This document shows, in pieces, positions 31,650-42,384 of a DNA stretch of 64,000 bases. The translations under genes were made by a program, and so were the position numbers. Where the stretch lies: NCBI GenBank assembly GCA_001972305.1, contig BDDD01000707.1, positions 87,173 through 151,172 on the forward strand, in the 5' to 3' direction. The stretch comes from Cephalotus follicularis. Taxonomy: Eukaryota; Streptophyta; Magnoliopsida; Oxalidales; Cephalotaceae. Position 1 is the first letter of the stretch. Every line of letters begins with the position of its first letter. Below the pieces are notes generated by a model. That model was not told the DNA's origin. It searched no databases and saw only the letters and a list, made by a program, of their open reading frames with translations.

Positions 31650-32139
31650 GCATCGAGATATAGTATGTATTGCATCATGTTGCATTCATGCTTTGGTCTT
31701 GTTGATCTTAAGTTGCTTTTACGACTTTGGCCGAGTGAGGACAAAGGCTAACCCCCTACTATTGCAGATTGATGTTGCGTTTTGGATATCGCCGGGCATG
31801 GCTGTATCAGACAGTGAAGTGACGGAGTTTATGTTTAAGTGTTTTGTAAAGCAGTCTGTAAACATGTTGTACTTTGGTTCATGTACTATTGTTTAATGTG
31901 GTTGTTGTATCGACTTTCGGATCACGCTCTGTTGTGGGATTTTTAGCAATGCTTTACTGTGGATGTTGTGGGAATCATGTGGTATGGGACGCATGGTTCC
32001 GTATGCTTTCAACTTATAGTTAAATGCCTCCGCAAGTTTGATGTTTAATCAAAAGTTTTAAGTTTTATCGTTCTCTGTATAAGCTGGATGCTTGTTAAAT
32101 TGCCATGTTGTATGTTGTTAATGCAAACGGGGTGTGACA
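29835..32139 (+). repeat. 3' LTR, family B (2305 bp)
   Basis: Pairs with 22816-25093 over its whole length. Arrays at 29980-30110 and 30652-30962; G-box and TATA at 30129-30176; (TA)n at 31619-31650 longer than in the 5' LTR; GTATGGGA hairpin 31971-32000. The first bases deviate from TGTAAC. Ends GGGGTGTGACA at 32139. Confidence 0.9.
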
Positions 32140-32640
32140 TTTTTCTAAAGGTTGGTGAGTTTTTCTTTCTTGTCGACTTTGTCGTATTAGATACCCAGCC
32201 TGTTGTAAATGTAAAAGACCAAATCCCAGTTATCCTTGGTAGACCATTCTTGGCCATAAGTAATGCATTGATCAATTGCCGAAATGGTCTCATGAATTTG
32301 AGTTTTGGAAAGTCGTCGATGGACTTTAACATTTTTCAATTGGGAAAGCATCGATCTGACTTTGATGATGTCTACGTGATTCGCTCGATTGCTGATACCA
32401 TTGATTCGTATTTTAATATCGACTTTGATCGCAATTTCAGGAGAGAATTAGAGATAGAGGAAGCTAACCAAAAGGATAGATTGACGTGGCTAGAAAATGA
32501 GGAAGCGTTAATGTGGTTGGAAAATAAGCTCAATGAGCCAAATTCGAATAGTGAATGGGATAATCTATCTCATTACACTCACAAAATTGCCACGCCTGAC
32601 CAAACTTACTTTGACAAAGATTTTGATAACAACTTCATGG
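32140..32640 (+). mobile_element. Athila-like element: protease end and linker
   Basis: Resumes the older element: VGEFFFLVDFVVLDTQPVVNVKDQIPVILGRPFLAISNALINCRNGLMNLSFG is the classical end of the Athila protease region (32148-32310). It is followed by a charged linker (FRRELEIEEANQKDRLTWLENEEALMWLENKLNE). Where RT should start there is none. Confidence 0.8.
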
Positions 32641-32739
32641 AATGATTGAGAGAATTCGAGGAATTAGAGGTTACGCAAAAGGAGATATTGCGTTGGTTGG
32701 ACGATCGGATCATCGATTTTTTTTCGTATAGTCAATGGT

Positions 32740-33240
32740 TGGTTGGCCACGTTTTTTGTGATTCACTTGATGGTTTCTACTGGTGGAGATCGTGTTGGGA
32801 TGGTTCTAAAATTGTAAAAATTGTTTTCTCCCATTGTGTGTGTAAGGTTGCTAAGATAGGTTTAGGTGATGCATTTGATTGTTTTTGTTCTCTAGATGGT
32901 TTTTACTAATGGAAATCCTATTGGGACGATGCTTACATTGTTTCTTGGCAATGTCTACGTTTTGTTGACAGCGTTTTTCACTGTTATTCTTCTATTTATG
33001 GTTTCTATTGGTGGAGATCTTGTTGTGATTGTTCTTATATTGTTAAAATTGTTTTATCATGTGGTATGTTTAAGATTCACATGACAGGTATAGGAGATGC
33101 ATTCAAATGTTCTTGTTCTAATGATGGACTTTATTGGTGGACATCCTTTTGGGATGATGCTTATATTGTTAAACCTATGCCTTCACGTGGTGTGTTTGAG
33201 TTTGTTAAGACAGGTATTGGGGACGCGAATGAAGTAAACG
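32740..33240 (+). repeat. Four-fold ~100-125-bp internal repeat (GFYWWRSCWDD motif)
   Basis: Four units beginning GATGGTTTCTA(C/T)TGGTGGA at about 32769, 32898, 32999 and 33122, each continuing ..TGGGATGATGCTTA(C/T)ATTGTTAAA. They potentially encode DGFYWWRSCWDDAYIVK-like segments, and three are associated with a (I/L)GDAF block. The order is gag-protease-repeat-polypurine tract. Not recognised as any known domain; could be coding or an internal satellite-like expansion. Confidence 0.6.
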
Positions 33241-33339
33241 GGCAGGGAACGCAAAGATTTCTCAAATTTATGGCTGCACCGGTGGAGGAGGCCATGGACT
33301 TTCATGAGCCTCGTTATTTCGAGCCTCCATGATCATATC

Positions 33340-34230
33340 TGGTAATACCTACCCCTATTGTTTTTATTTGATTGCATTGTTTCATATATTTGTTGAGTTT
33401 GATTCGAGTAATTAAACCTTAGGGGTGTTCTACACCTAGTTCCTTAAAGCCAACTGGTTTGAGAGTAACTAGTCGAAAGCTCGCTACATGGATCTTATAT
33501 AAAGCTTAAGAGGCTAAGACATATAAAAAATTATATAAATAAATTTACCTCTTTGAATTCAGTCTTAATCTATAGCTTATTTGATTCGAGTCATTAAACC
33601 TTAGGGGTGTTCTACACCTAGTTCCTTAAAGCCAACTGGTTTGAGAGTAACTGGTCGAAAGCTCGCTACATGGATCTTATAGAAAGCTTAAGAGGCTAAG
33701 ACATTGTACGAATTTAAAAGGTAGTAAAAGAAAGGGAAAATGAAGAAATATATATATGTGTGTGCATATGTGAGTGCTAAAGTTCTTTTGTTTGATTCCG
33801 AAGTAGGATTTTATGCTATTGCGAATGCATATCTTGATTGGTCATTAAAGTTGGATTAATAAAATAATTTGTTAAAAGTTCCTTAATTGAGATGTGTTTT
33901 GATTCTAGAACTTGGAACGAGATAATAAAGTTCAAGTATGGGGGTGTTCTATGAATTTTTGAGTATAGATACATTTTACCTGTTTTCAAAGTTTTAATGA
34001 ATTGAATTTTGTGTGTTTATTCACTTAGAAAACACTCACGAGAATAAACTCATCCGCTAGGGACACCTAGGGGTTTAACGGCTTGTTGCATAAGCTAAAT
34101 GCAATCGTGATTCCTACGAAAGTGAGTTAGGTTTTTGCTTGTGTTTTTTGTTTTCTATTTTTGTGTTTGTTTTCTTGTTTTAGCTTTCCATTTGGTTTGC
34201 TTGAGGACAAGCAAAGTTTAAGTATGGGGG
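33340..34230 (+). mobile_element. Athila-like 3' untranslated region and polypurine tract
   Basis: No protein. A ~150-bp direct repeat (near 33400-33530 and 33580-33705, containing TTAAACCTTAGGGGTGTTCTACACC and GGTTTGAGAGTAACT) lies here. A word like AAGTATGGGGGTGTTC occurs at about 33935 and again as the polypurine tract AAGTATGGGGGT at 34220-34231, so an internal second polypurine-like tract is present. Confidence 0.6.
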
Positions 34231-34234
34231 TATT

Positions 34235-35443
34235 TGTTTTGCATAAAGTGGTTTGAAGTCACAGATCGGTTAAAGAGTGCACCCACTTATGCGAGAGAAG
34301 TCCAAAGTTATGGTTCAGAAGATATTGAATATTTGGCTCATTTTGTTCATAAAATTATTTGGAGCACTTTTAGTTCTTGGGCCGAGTCATTCTGAAGCTC
34401 CGATCAAGAGATATCACAAGAAAACAAAAGTTGACACATGTGAACCTATTGCTTATATTAGCATGACATCACCATATCAATTCAATGCCAATGGCTCAGC
34501 AATTTCACGCCAACATGCAAACCAATCCACTTCATGCAGTAACATGCGTCTCACGTTTCAGCCCAACATGCATCATGCTTCAACGCCTAACCATGGGACC
34601 ATGCAGCCCATTCGCAGCCTGCATGTGTCGTCAGCTCCAAAGCGTCCTGCGTCCATGCGTCACGAGTCCATGCGTATACTTCAGCCCATGCACTTCAACG
34701 GCCAAAGCCAAAACGCCAAGTAGCCCATAAACCATATATCAATCCATGAGTCCATGTAACATGCAGGATCATGATGCGCCAATCAGTCCATTTCCACATG
34801 CGCCGCAATTCAAAGAAAGGAAAGAAAAAATTTGTCGACTTTGATTGTTTTTACAAATGGGACAGTTTTGCATTGCTTTAGGTATTAGGCTGTGTGTATA
34901 TATATAAGGCATAGTGCAAACGACAGAAAAGGAGTAGGCACAAAAACATAGAAGCAGCCGCCTCCCTTCTTCTTTTCAGTTTAATTTTCATTATGTTTTG
35001 TAGCTAGTTTTTTTTAGGTTTTTGGGTTAGAACAAAACCTAGATTGTTATTGTTTCAATTCCATCAATAAAAATCCTTGAATATTTGATTTGTTCTTCAA
35101 TTTTTCTGCCTTAACACACACTTTGTCTGTCTGATTAAAATCCACAAACATCTTGTCGGTGAAGTTGAAAGCTGCTGAACAAGTGGTGTTTAATGCGATC
35201 AATGGAGTCTACTCATACTGTTTGTCATGCCGAACACACTCCGTATAGACCTAGCATGACTACTCATACGGTTTGTCTGATTAAAATCCACACTCCGTAT
35301 AGACTTAGCATGACTACTCATACGATTTGTCATCACAGTCGCACTCCGTATCGACCTAGTTGCTGTTGGTTATCAAGGTATGATCGTTTAATTAAAGTGA
35401 ATTGTTCAATACAATCTATGGTGAGTTTCTATGCCCTAAAACC
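34235..35443 (+). repeat. 3' arm of the Athila-like element
   Basis: Begins TGTTTTGCATAAA right after the polypurine tract and matches 20268-21471 at about 95%. The match runs on to 35443, the point where the 5' copy has already entered gag. The next ~300 bp (35444-35740, AT-rich, ending CACTTGCGGCTATAAA) may be true LTR sequence lost from the 5' copy. Confidence 0.65.
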
Positions 35444-36428
35444 AATTTTCCATTATATATTTTCTTTAGTTTTATTTATTGTTTTAATTAGTGTTAATTT
35501 GCACGTGTTATTTTTTGTTATTTTCAATTATTTTAGTATGTTATTTTATTTTATTTATTCTTGCCTGTTTTCAATTGTTTTATTATTTTTGCATAATTAT
35601 GAGTAGTTTTTGATAGTTTATCTCAAATTTGGTATACTTCGCCTAGGTTGAATAATTTATAACTAGTTTAACGTTTCCCTACGTTCAATCCATTACTGCA
35701 TGATCCTTGCACTTGCGGCTATAAATTTTAAAATATTCTTTTTACGTGAATAGTATAGTTCGAGTGTTTGTGGGACCTCGGGTGGTTGTCCCATGTGCTT
35801 GGTGTTTGTCCTTGGGCCCCCTATGTTGATCCCAGGCTTAGCCTCTGTTAAGTGTTGTAGTCCAATGAGGACATGCCCGAGGATGGTCATCCGGGGAAGG
35901 CATGTCTTAGGATGGGGCACAGGCGTAGTTTGCGTTACGTTATGTTGTATTGGTATCCCCTGCCCGAGACCCCAGGAAAGACGTAGTGTTGCGTTCTCTA
36001 CCCTGGCTCGTTACCCTGGCATGTTCCCTTTAGTGGAACGGTGCGTTTGGGCAGTGGGCGTGGTGCGCGTTCCCTTTTGTTAAACGATGTGTTTGCAAAG
36101 TGGGTGTTGCGTTTGTCCCCTTTAGTTAAACTGTGAGCTTTGGGGATAGTTTATGTAAGGGTTCTTTTATTGTTTTACCCTCCTTCTTCCTCCTTCCTGC
36201 TCGGGCATTTCTTATTTTTATGCCTTGGAAGTGTTTCGCCTGGGGAACGCGGCTCTCCTCTGCAGCGAGTTTTTAACGCCTGCCCTGGCCTTAGCGTTAG
36301 CCCTTGTTGTTGTTGGGGTTTGGTTAGGGATCCAGGTGAGGGATCCTTCCACTCGGCACGGTCGTCCTCGAGCGGAGGTGCTCGGGAATGGGGCGTGTCA
36401 CTAAGGGTTAGAAAACCCTATGGTTTGA
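35444..36428. other. Unassigned: AT-rich then GC-rich stretch
   Basis: 35444-35750 is AT-rich with words resembling the end of Athila/Ogre-type LTRs. 35750-36428 is GC-rich with TGGGACCTCGGG, ATGCCCGAGGA and CCCCTTTAGT(G/T)(G/A)AAC repeats; similar GC-rich words occur at 19700-20060, so both may belong to an older element into which the Athila-like element inserted. Frames here (35793-36083, 36140-36508) show no recognisable domain. Confidence 0.35.
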
Positions 36429-37082
36429 GCTCTGACCTCTACCTCCAAGGTGTGCCTTTAAGCATCAAAATCCGACTTCGAGCTTTAAGCTCTGACCTGT
36501 ACCTTTGAGGTGTGCCGTCAAGCACCGAAGTCTGACTTCTAACTTTTGAGCTTTGACCTGTACCTTTGAGGTCTGTCTTCAGGCACCGAAGTCTGACTTC
36601 GAGCTTTTGATATCTGGCGTCTAGCTTTGAGGTCTACCTTCAAGCACCAAAGTCTGACTTCGAGCTTTGAAGCTCTGGCCTATACCTTTGAGTTCTGCCT
36701 TCAAGCACTGAAGTCTAACTTCCATCTTTTAAGCTTTGTCCTATACCTTTGAAGTCTGCTTTCAAGCACCGAAGTCTAACTTCAAGCTTTTGAGCTTTGG
36801 TGTCTACCTTTGAGGTCTACCTTCAAGCATCGAAGTCTGTCTTCGAGCTTTTAAGCTATGGTGTCTACCTTTGAGGGCTGCCTTCAAGCACCAAAATCTG
36901 ACTTCAAGCTTTTAAGATATGGCCTGTACCTTTGACGTCTGCCTTCACGCATCAAAGTCTGACTTCAAGCTTTTGAGCTCTGATCTCTTCCTCTGATGTC
37001 TGCCTTCAAGCACCGAGGTCTGACCTCTACCTCCGAGGTCTGAACTCAAGCAGCGAGGTTTAACCTCTACCTCTAAGGTCTG
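36429..37082. repeat. 61-bp minisatellite (~10.5 units)
   Basis: Unit of 61 bp with words GAGCTTTGACCTGTACC, TTTGAGGTCTGCC, TTCAAGCACCGAAG and TCTGACTTCGAGCTTTT. Units differ at 10-20% of positions; the last ones shrink to ~30 bp subunits. Contains dyads GAAGTC..GACTTC and CTTC..GAAG. It lies about 190 bp beyond the primer site of the minus-strand Copia LTR at 37275, i.e. in that element's leader position. Confidence 0.85.
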
Positions 37083-37274
37083 TTTTGCTGCCAAACAATT
37101 CAGCAATTAATTGGAAGCAAGCATTCCTGCTGCTTTCCCCCTAAAGTTCACGAAGATGCAACAAAATGGCTCTAGCATCCCAATCAGCCCAAAACTACCA
37201 TGAAAACTCAATCAATACAAGCCAATTAGATCACTAAAACAACTTACAAGCAGCAATTTCCCTCTAATACCATT
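37083..37274 (-). mobile_element. Copia leader piece with primer-binding site, minus strand
   Basis: Read on the minus strand, TGGTATTAGAGG (37262-37273) directly follows the LTR end CTATTCCAATA. The rest, up to the minisatellite, is non-coding leader. Confidence 0.6.
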
Positions 37275-39120
37275 TATTGGAATAGTTTTTGTAAAGAAAC
37301 ACAAGCTAAAATTTCGGCAAGCATACAAAGTAGGTTTTACAAAAATTTCTTTACAAAACCAATCATTCTCCAAGGATCATTGATGCTTAAATAGGTTGTT
37401 TACATGCATTGGAAACTGTTTCTAACAAATAGAAGAAGACGGGAACTCATATGATGGAGCCACTCATTCCTTCAAGTTCCTTTTGGTTCAAAGCTTAGCT
37501 TCCAACTGTAGGAAGTCCTCTAAAGCTATCCACACCAAGAGATCTCCTTCTTTCTCTTTCTTTTTCTTGTTCCAAACCAAGAAGTTCGAGAGGAACTCTT
37601 TCTCTCTTTTTCTAACCCATGGCCGAACCTTTTAGAAGATAGTAGAAGTCTGTCTATCTTTTTTACTCTCTTATTTAATCACTTATACTAGTAAGTTCCA
37701 AAATTTAGAAGATAAGATCAAGCATAAATATCTTAGTCTTACTTAACAATTAAACATTTGACTGAGCTAAGACTTTAACCTAGTCTTGGCCTAATTTTCA
37801 TCATCTTATGATTTAATTCATATGCTTCACACTTAGTATTGGAGATCGACACTTGTATTGTGTGTGACTCTTTAGGTTCAATATTACGCTGGCCATAGAA
37901 TTAAATTGCAATTCCTGCAATCATTAAATTAAACATTTTTCATCACATGAAAACATTTCAATTGAAATTCCTAATCAAAACACTTTTAATTCTTTATCCT
38001 CCGAGGTAGGTTATAAAACTATCTCAGGCATTCTACTGATCAACATCGACATCTAGCAACGCATACTGACCCCCAAGTAATATGAAATTTTCTTGAACCA
38101 TAAAATGCAGGTACGTTCATGTTTAATCCTTCCATCGTTAATGCTATAGTTAAACCTAGGGCATGAATTACGTCAAACCCTAATAGATTAATTTATCGAT
38201 ACCATGATATAATCTCATTGGCCCTATCATATTAGAGGTGCCCCTCTAAAATAAACCAGCGATATCTGAACACTTCTTGTATATCACCGCTCTTACCCTG
38301 GCAAGGGATTTTTTTGCCAATTACCAATCAATATGAGTATCTATCCCTTTTAGTGGGAGCGATTGATCCAATCTTGCTCACTCACCTATATTAAGAAAGC
38401 ATAAATACTCAACAATAGGGGAAACACATCAACCCAAGACATCAAGCAACTATACTCTTAAAGGATGCTCTAGTTTTCTTCCCATATTGACATGCGTCAC
38501 AAACTTTAACTTTTTCAAAACTAATTTTGGGAAGACCTTTAACTAGTTCATGCTTTAAAAGTGTTGACATAAACCTGCCATACCCAACCAATGCCCGTAT
38601 ACTCCCCGTGGTTATGAGACATATGTGAGCATTATCAAAGCATATTATCTTATGCATAGGATACAAGTGGTGACTCATTTCTAAGGACCACAGTTGCACT
38701 GTTGCCATCAGGAATGTCCATTTTCCATACAATAAGAATTACATACGGGCATTCCTTCTTACGAGTCAACTTCAGTGAACTCATTCACCCACGTGTATTG
38801 CCCTTGTCTCCACAAAATGACTTATGAGATCAGTCACCCTCTAAACGAGCTAGCATACTACATGCTAGTCTCATTGGATTAAGCATGCCCTGAGTATTTA
38901 ATCCTACGACCAGGAAGATTCAAGCATAAAGCTTACCGAGGTTCCAATTCTCACTTCTTGATCTCATCAAGAATTTGGTTCCTCAAACTTTAGTCTTAGG
39001 ACATTCATCTATAAATTCATTCATTAATATAGTAAATGAATGCATAGACATTGATAAAAAAAAAAAAATTATACATTTTATTGAATGTCATTAAAGATAA
39101 GTTTACATATTACAAGATAT
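37275..39120 (-). repeat. Copia LTR family E, minus strand, with a SIRE scrap inside
   Basis: The reverse complement matches the family E LTR (55590-57175): ATTACGCTGGCC and AATTAAATTG near 37875-37905, GGCATTCTACTGATCA, CTGACCCCCAAGTAATATGAA, GGTTCC..AACTTTAGTC..AGGACATTCATC near 38960-39015. A Copia GAG-pre-integrase scrap of SIRE type interrupts it at about 38440-38740. Left edge 37275; right edge approximate. Contains a run of 13 A at 39057-39069. Confidence 0.7.
38442..38735 (-). mobile_element. SIRE-type Copia GAG-pre-integrase scrap inside LTR E
   Basis: The minus strand encodes LLKHELVKGLPKISFEKVKVCDACQYGKKTRASFKSI, including the C-x2-C part of the integrase zinc region, typical of SIRE/Maximus. 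No flanking SIRE LTR is seen. A trace of the same scrap (AAACCTGCCA.ACCCAA) adjoins LTR E again at 42365-42382. Confidence 0.8.
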
Positions 39121-40063
39121 GGCAACTACTTGCAGGACTTATCTCAAACAACCCTTGTCAGCATTGTTTCGGACAGAGATAGCCGTTTCACCTCCGAGTT
39201 TTGAAAAAAGCTGCAAACAGCTATGGGTACACAATTGAGCTTCAATACTTGTTTTCACATGTAGACAGATGTATTATCCGACAGAACCATAAGGAAACTA
39301 TAAAATATGCTTAGGGCGTGTGTTATTGACTTCGAAGGTTGTTGGGATGATGATTTTCCCCTAATTGAGTTCTTTTATAACAATGGTTATCATGATAATA
39401 TCTTGATGGCCCCGTATGATTCCCTGTATGGTAGGAAATGTTTATCGCCAATTTGTTGGGATCAGGTCAGTGAGAGAAGCCTTTTGGGACTTGAGATGGT
39501 TCAGATTAACTCGAAGAAGTTGAGGCTCATTTGAGACCGATTATTGGTGGCACATGATTGAAAGAAAAGATATGCAAATGTCCCTCAGAAAGGATTGGAG
39601 TTCGAGGTTGATGATAATGTGTTTCTCAAAGTATCACCAACCAAAGGTGTTATGAGGTTTGCGAAGAAAGGGAAGCTTTCCCTTCGCTTCATTAGACTTT
39701 TTAAGATATTGGAGCGCATTGGTTGTCTTGCTTACATAATTTCCTTACCTCCAGCATTGTCGAGTGTTCATGACGTGTTCCAGGTCTCTCAGTTGAAGAG
39801 ATCCAATCAAGATCCTTCACACGTCATTGAGTATAGGTAAGTATAGCTTGAACTAGACTTATACTGTGTAGAGATGTTGGTTCAGATTGTTGACAGAAAG
39901 GTCAAAGTACTAAGGAACAAGACTATCCCTTTTGTCAAGGTTCTATGGGAGCACATGGTATGGAGGAGTGCACATGGGAACGAGAAGATGACATGAGAGA
40001 GAGACACCCTTCTTTGTTATGATTGTTGAATCTGGGAACCAGATTCTTATAAGTAAAGGAGAA
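39121..40063 (+). mobile_element. Ty3 integrase end and chromodomain relic
   Basis: Plus-strand blocks of a chromodomain Ty3 element: integrase core end (LVSIVSDRDSRFTSEF; LRACVIDFEG.WDDDFPLIEF.YNN), the GPY/F-like part (VDDNVFLKVSPTKGVMRFAKKGKLSLRFI) and HDVFQVSQLKRSNQDPSHVIEY, then a chromodomain-like tail (VKVLRNKTIPFVKVLW) to about 40020. The polypurine tract AAGTAAAGGAGAA (40051-40063) precedes the LTR. Heavily decayed and 5'-truncated. Confidence 0.8.
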
Positions 40064-41261
40064 TGTAATCACCCAAACTATTGTATTGCATTCTATAATA
40101 TGTATGTATTATTGTTATTGTATTGTATTGTATTAACCTATTGGGGTATTTTATATACCAATATGTGATTATTGATGGGATTAGAGTATTTTATATAATC
40201 ATTCTTATTTTATTGATTGAGGATACATAGTTCTATTATTGTTCTGGAGCGTTTAAATTGAGTTCGAGAGTATGGGAGAATGTTCATTGTGACCCACATG
40301 TTTTAAATCAATACGGGCCACATATTTTCCTTTGTAAACCCTCCCTCTCAAATATGTCATTGCATAACACTCTTCTCCATCTCTCTCTACCAGTCGATCC
40401 CCTTCCCCTTCTTATCTCCCTCTCTACTTCTTCATCTTTATACCACATCACACACACACCTCCATCTCTCTACCTTATACCCGAATTCTCCCTCCGTATT
40501 TTCTCCTTATTTATTCAACTTTCAATGTCACACTGAGCTTGACTTTCCCTCTCCCGTGTGCCACCAAAACCAGTGACAAGAGGAAGGGAATTCGAGCACC
40601 ATTGCATCTCCTACAACCACCATTGAAGTATTGGGAGCTTTAGACTTGAGTCTCACCTTTGTTTTTTGCTAAATTGTCAACCCACAAGCTTCCAGCTAAT
40701 AGATAGAGTTTCTCTACCTAAAATGCAAATGATTATGCACATATAGAATTGTTTAATTGATTTAATTGAATTAAAATTCACTGATTGAACTAACATTGGG
40801 TTTTGGGGATTTTGACCAAAAAAATTGGATCGAATGGTTTTAATTTCTTTGATAGAGCAATTTCATTCTTTCATGAAATGACCAAGTTTATATCTCGCAA
40901 ACTAGGGTTGAAACCTATGTAAGGTCCCTTGTTTAAATGCTTGATATAGCCCTTCTTTATGATAATCGAGATCTCTACACCTAGCTACTACGTCACTAGA
41001 GGCTTACGCACCTAGGTTCCGAGCATAAGTCATGCCGGGTAAAATCACTGAGACATCCACCATACATGCATTGAAACCACTTGAACTCCTTTGCGCTATT
41101 CAATTAGCTAGAAGCGGAACTAGAACTGTCAGAAGTGCCTAAATGCGAAGCCCCAACATGACTACGTGCCTAGGAAGCTCTCCAATGTTGAAACCGGGGT
41201 GGTTAAAGTTTCTCCAAGCAATGGGAACACCCTAAAATTCTATGTCCATAAATGACCAAAC
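40064..41261 (+). repeat. Ty3 LTR family C, partial
   Basis: Starts TGTAATCACCC right after the polypurine tract. Shares with 52378-53250: GGGATTAGAGTATTTTATA, GGACCACATG-type words, CT-rich block, GACTTGAGTCTCACCT, AGCTTCCAG..GATAGAGTTTCTCTACCTAAAATGC. Unlike the copy at 52378, it has no GCGTCGACGCTT-type array. Ends where LTR E starts. Confidence 0.65.
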
Positions 41262-42384
41262 TGTTGGATTAGTTTTGCAAAGGAACATAAACATAAAATT
41301 TGATAGAACATAAAGTGTGTTTCAAAAAAAAAATCTCTACAAAACCAATCCTTCTCCAAGGATCATTGATGCTTAAATAAGTTGTTAACATGCTTAGAAT
41401 CGAATTCTAAAAAGAGCGGAAGAATAAAACTCACTCAAGGGAGACACTTTTTCCTTCAAGTCCCTTTTTGATTCAAGATTACCTTCCAAGTGTAGGATAG
41501 CCTCTAAGGTGTTCCACAGCAAGTGATCTCCTTCCTTCCTCCAAGTACCAAGCCAAAAGATGAGATAAGAACTCTTTCTTCTCTCTTTTTCTATCTTGGC
41601 CAAAATTCTAAAGTGAAGGGACAAGTGTTTTTCTTTTAACTTATGCTAGTAAGTTCTACCATAAGAAAGATAAGGTTGAGAAAATATCAAACTTTCTTAA
41701 CCTTTAAGAAATGGACCAAGTCAAAAACCTAGTCATAGCTGAATTTCCCTTTAAATAAATCATCTCATGGTTTATTTAGTGTGTAACTCTAATACACACC
41801 ATGTCATTGGAGATCGACACTTGTATTGTGTGTGACCTTGTAGGTTCATTATTACGCTGGTCGTAGAATTAAATTGCAAATTCTGCAATCCATCAATTAG
41901 ATATTTTTCATCACATGAAAATCATTCTAATTGGCATTCCTAATTAGAACTCTTTTAATTCTTTTTCCTCTGAGATAGGTTATCAATCTATCTCAGGCAT
42001 TCTACTGATCAGTATGAACATATTGCAATGCATACTGACCCCCAAGTAATATGAATTTACCTTGAACCATAAAATACAGGTACGTGCATGTTTAATCCTT
42101 CCATCGTCAATGCTTTACTCAAACATAGGGTAAGGATTACGTCAAACCCTAATAGCTTGATTAATAGGTACCATGATATAATGTCATTTGCCCCCTCATA
42201 TTTGAAGTGCCCCTCTAATATGAACCAGTCATATCTGAACACTTCCTGCATATCACTGCTCTTACCCTGGCCAGTGATTTTTGCTAATGACCAATCAATA
42301 TGAGCATCTATCCCTTTTACTGGGAGCAATGGATTCAATCTTGTTCACTTACCCATCATTGCCATAAACCTGCCAAACCCAATT
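41262..42384 (-). repeat. Copia LTR family E, second minus-strand copy (partial)
   Basis: Begins TGTTGGATTAGTTTTG (the reverse of the LTR end) and matches 37275-38380 closely, including the long stretch TTCTCCAAGGATCATTGATGC and the block CTGACCCCCAAGTAATATGAA. Its right end carries the same SIRE-derived trace as the first copy, then LTR F begins. Confidence 0.75.

Larger units (their letters stand above)
22816..32139 (+). mobile_element. Tekay/Del-like chromodomain Ty3 element (family B), nearly full length
   Basis: 9.3 kb with two LTRs (22816-25093 and 29835-32139), primer site 25098-25109, and gag, protease, RT, RNase H, integrase and chromodomain in Ty3 order. Flanks TTTTG / TTTTT are consistent with a 4-5-bp target duplication in the protease region of an Athila-like element. 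It looks complete in outline, but the coding region is broken in several places. LTRs differ at about 5% by eye, more in the CAGCCGACTG arrays, with many C/T and G/A changes as expected of methylated DNA; that suggests about two million years. Long LTRs plus a C-terminal chromodomain point to the Tekay clade. Confidence 0.9.
20115..35443 (+). mobile_element. Athila-like gag-protease element without reverse transcriptase (split by a Tekay-like insertion)
   Basis: Outer element of a nest. Parts: 5' LTR/leader arm 20115-21471, gag 21450-22070, gag end and protease start 22075-22815, inserted Ty3 element 22816-32139, protease end 32140-32640, repeat-bearing 3' region 32640-33340, polypurine tract GTATGGGGG (34222-34230), 3' arm 34235-35443. 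Gag and protease resemble Athila (LKPEDAYLFLREFDEVC; LLDLGASVNLLPSSVF; ILGRPFLA). No RT, RNase H or integrase is recognisable between protease and 3' LTR, so it is either a non-autonomous gag-only type (TR-GAG like) or a deleted fossil. Arms differ at roughly 5% by eye. Broken. Confidence 0.7.

Noticed and set aside
35793-36508. Cys-rich and hydrophobic frames in GC-rich stretch
   Set aside because: No domain, codon pattern like surrounding repeats.
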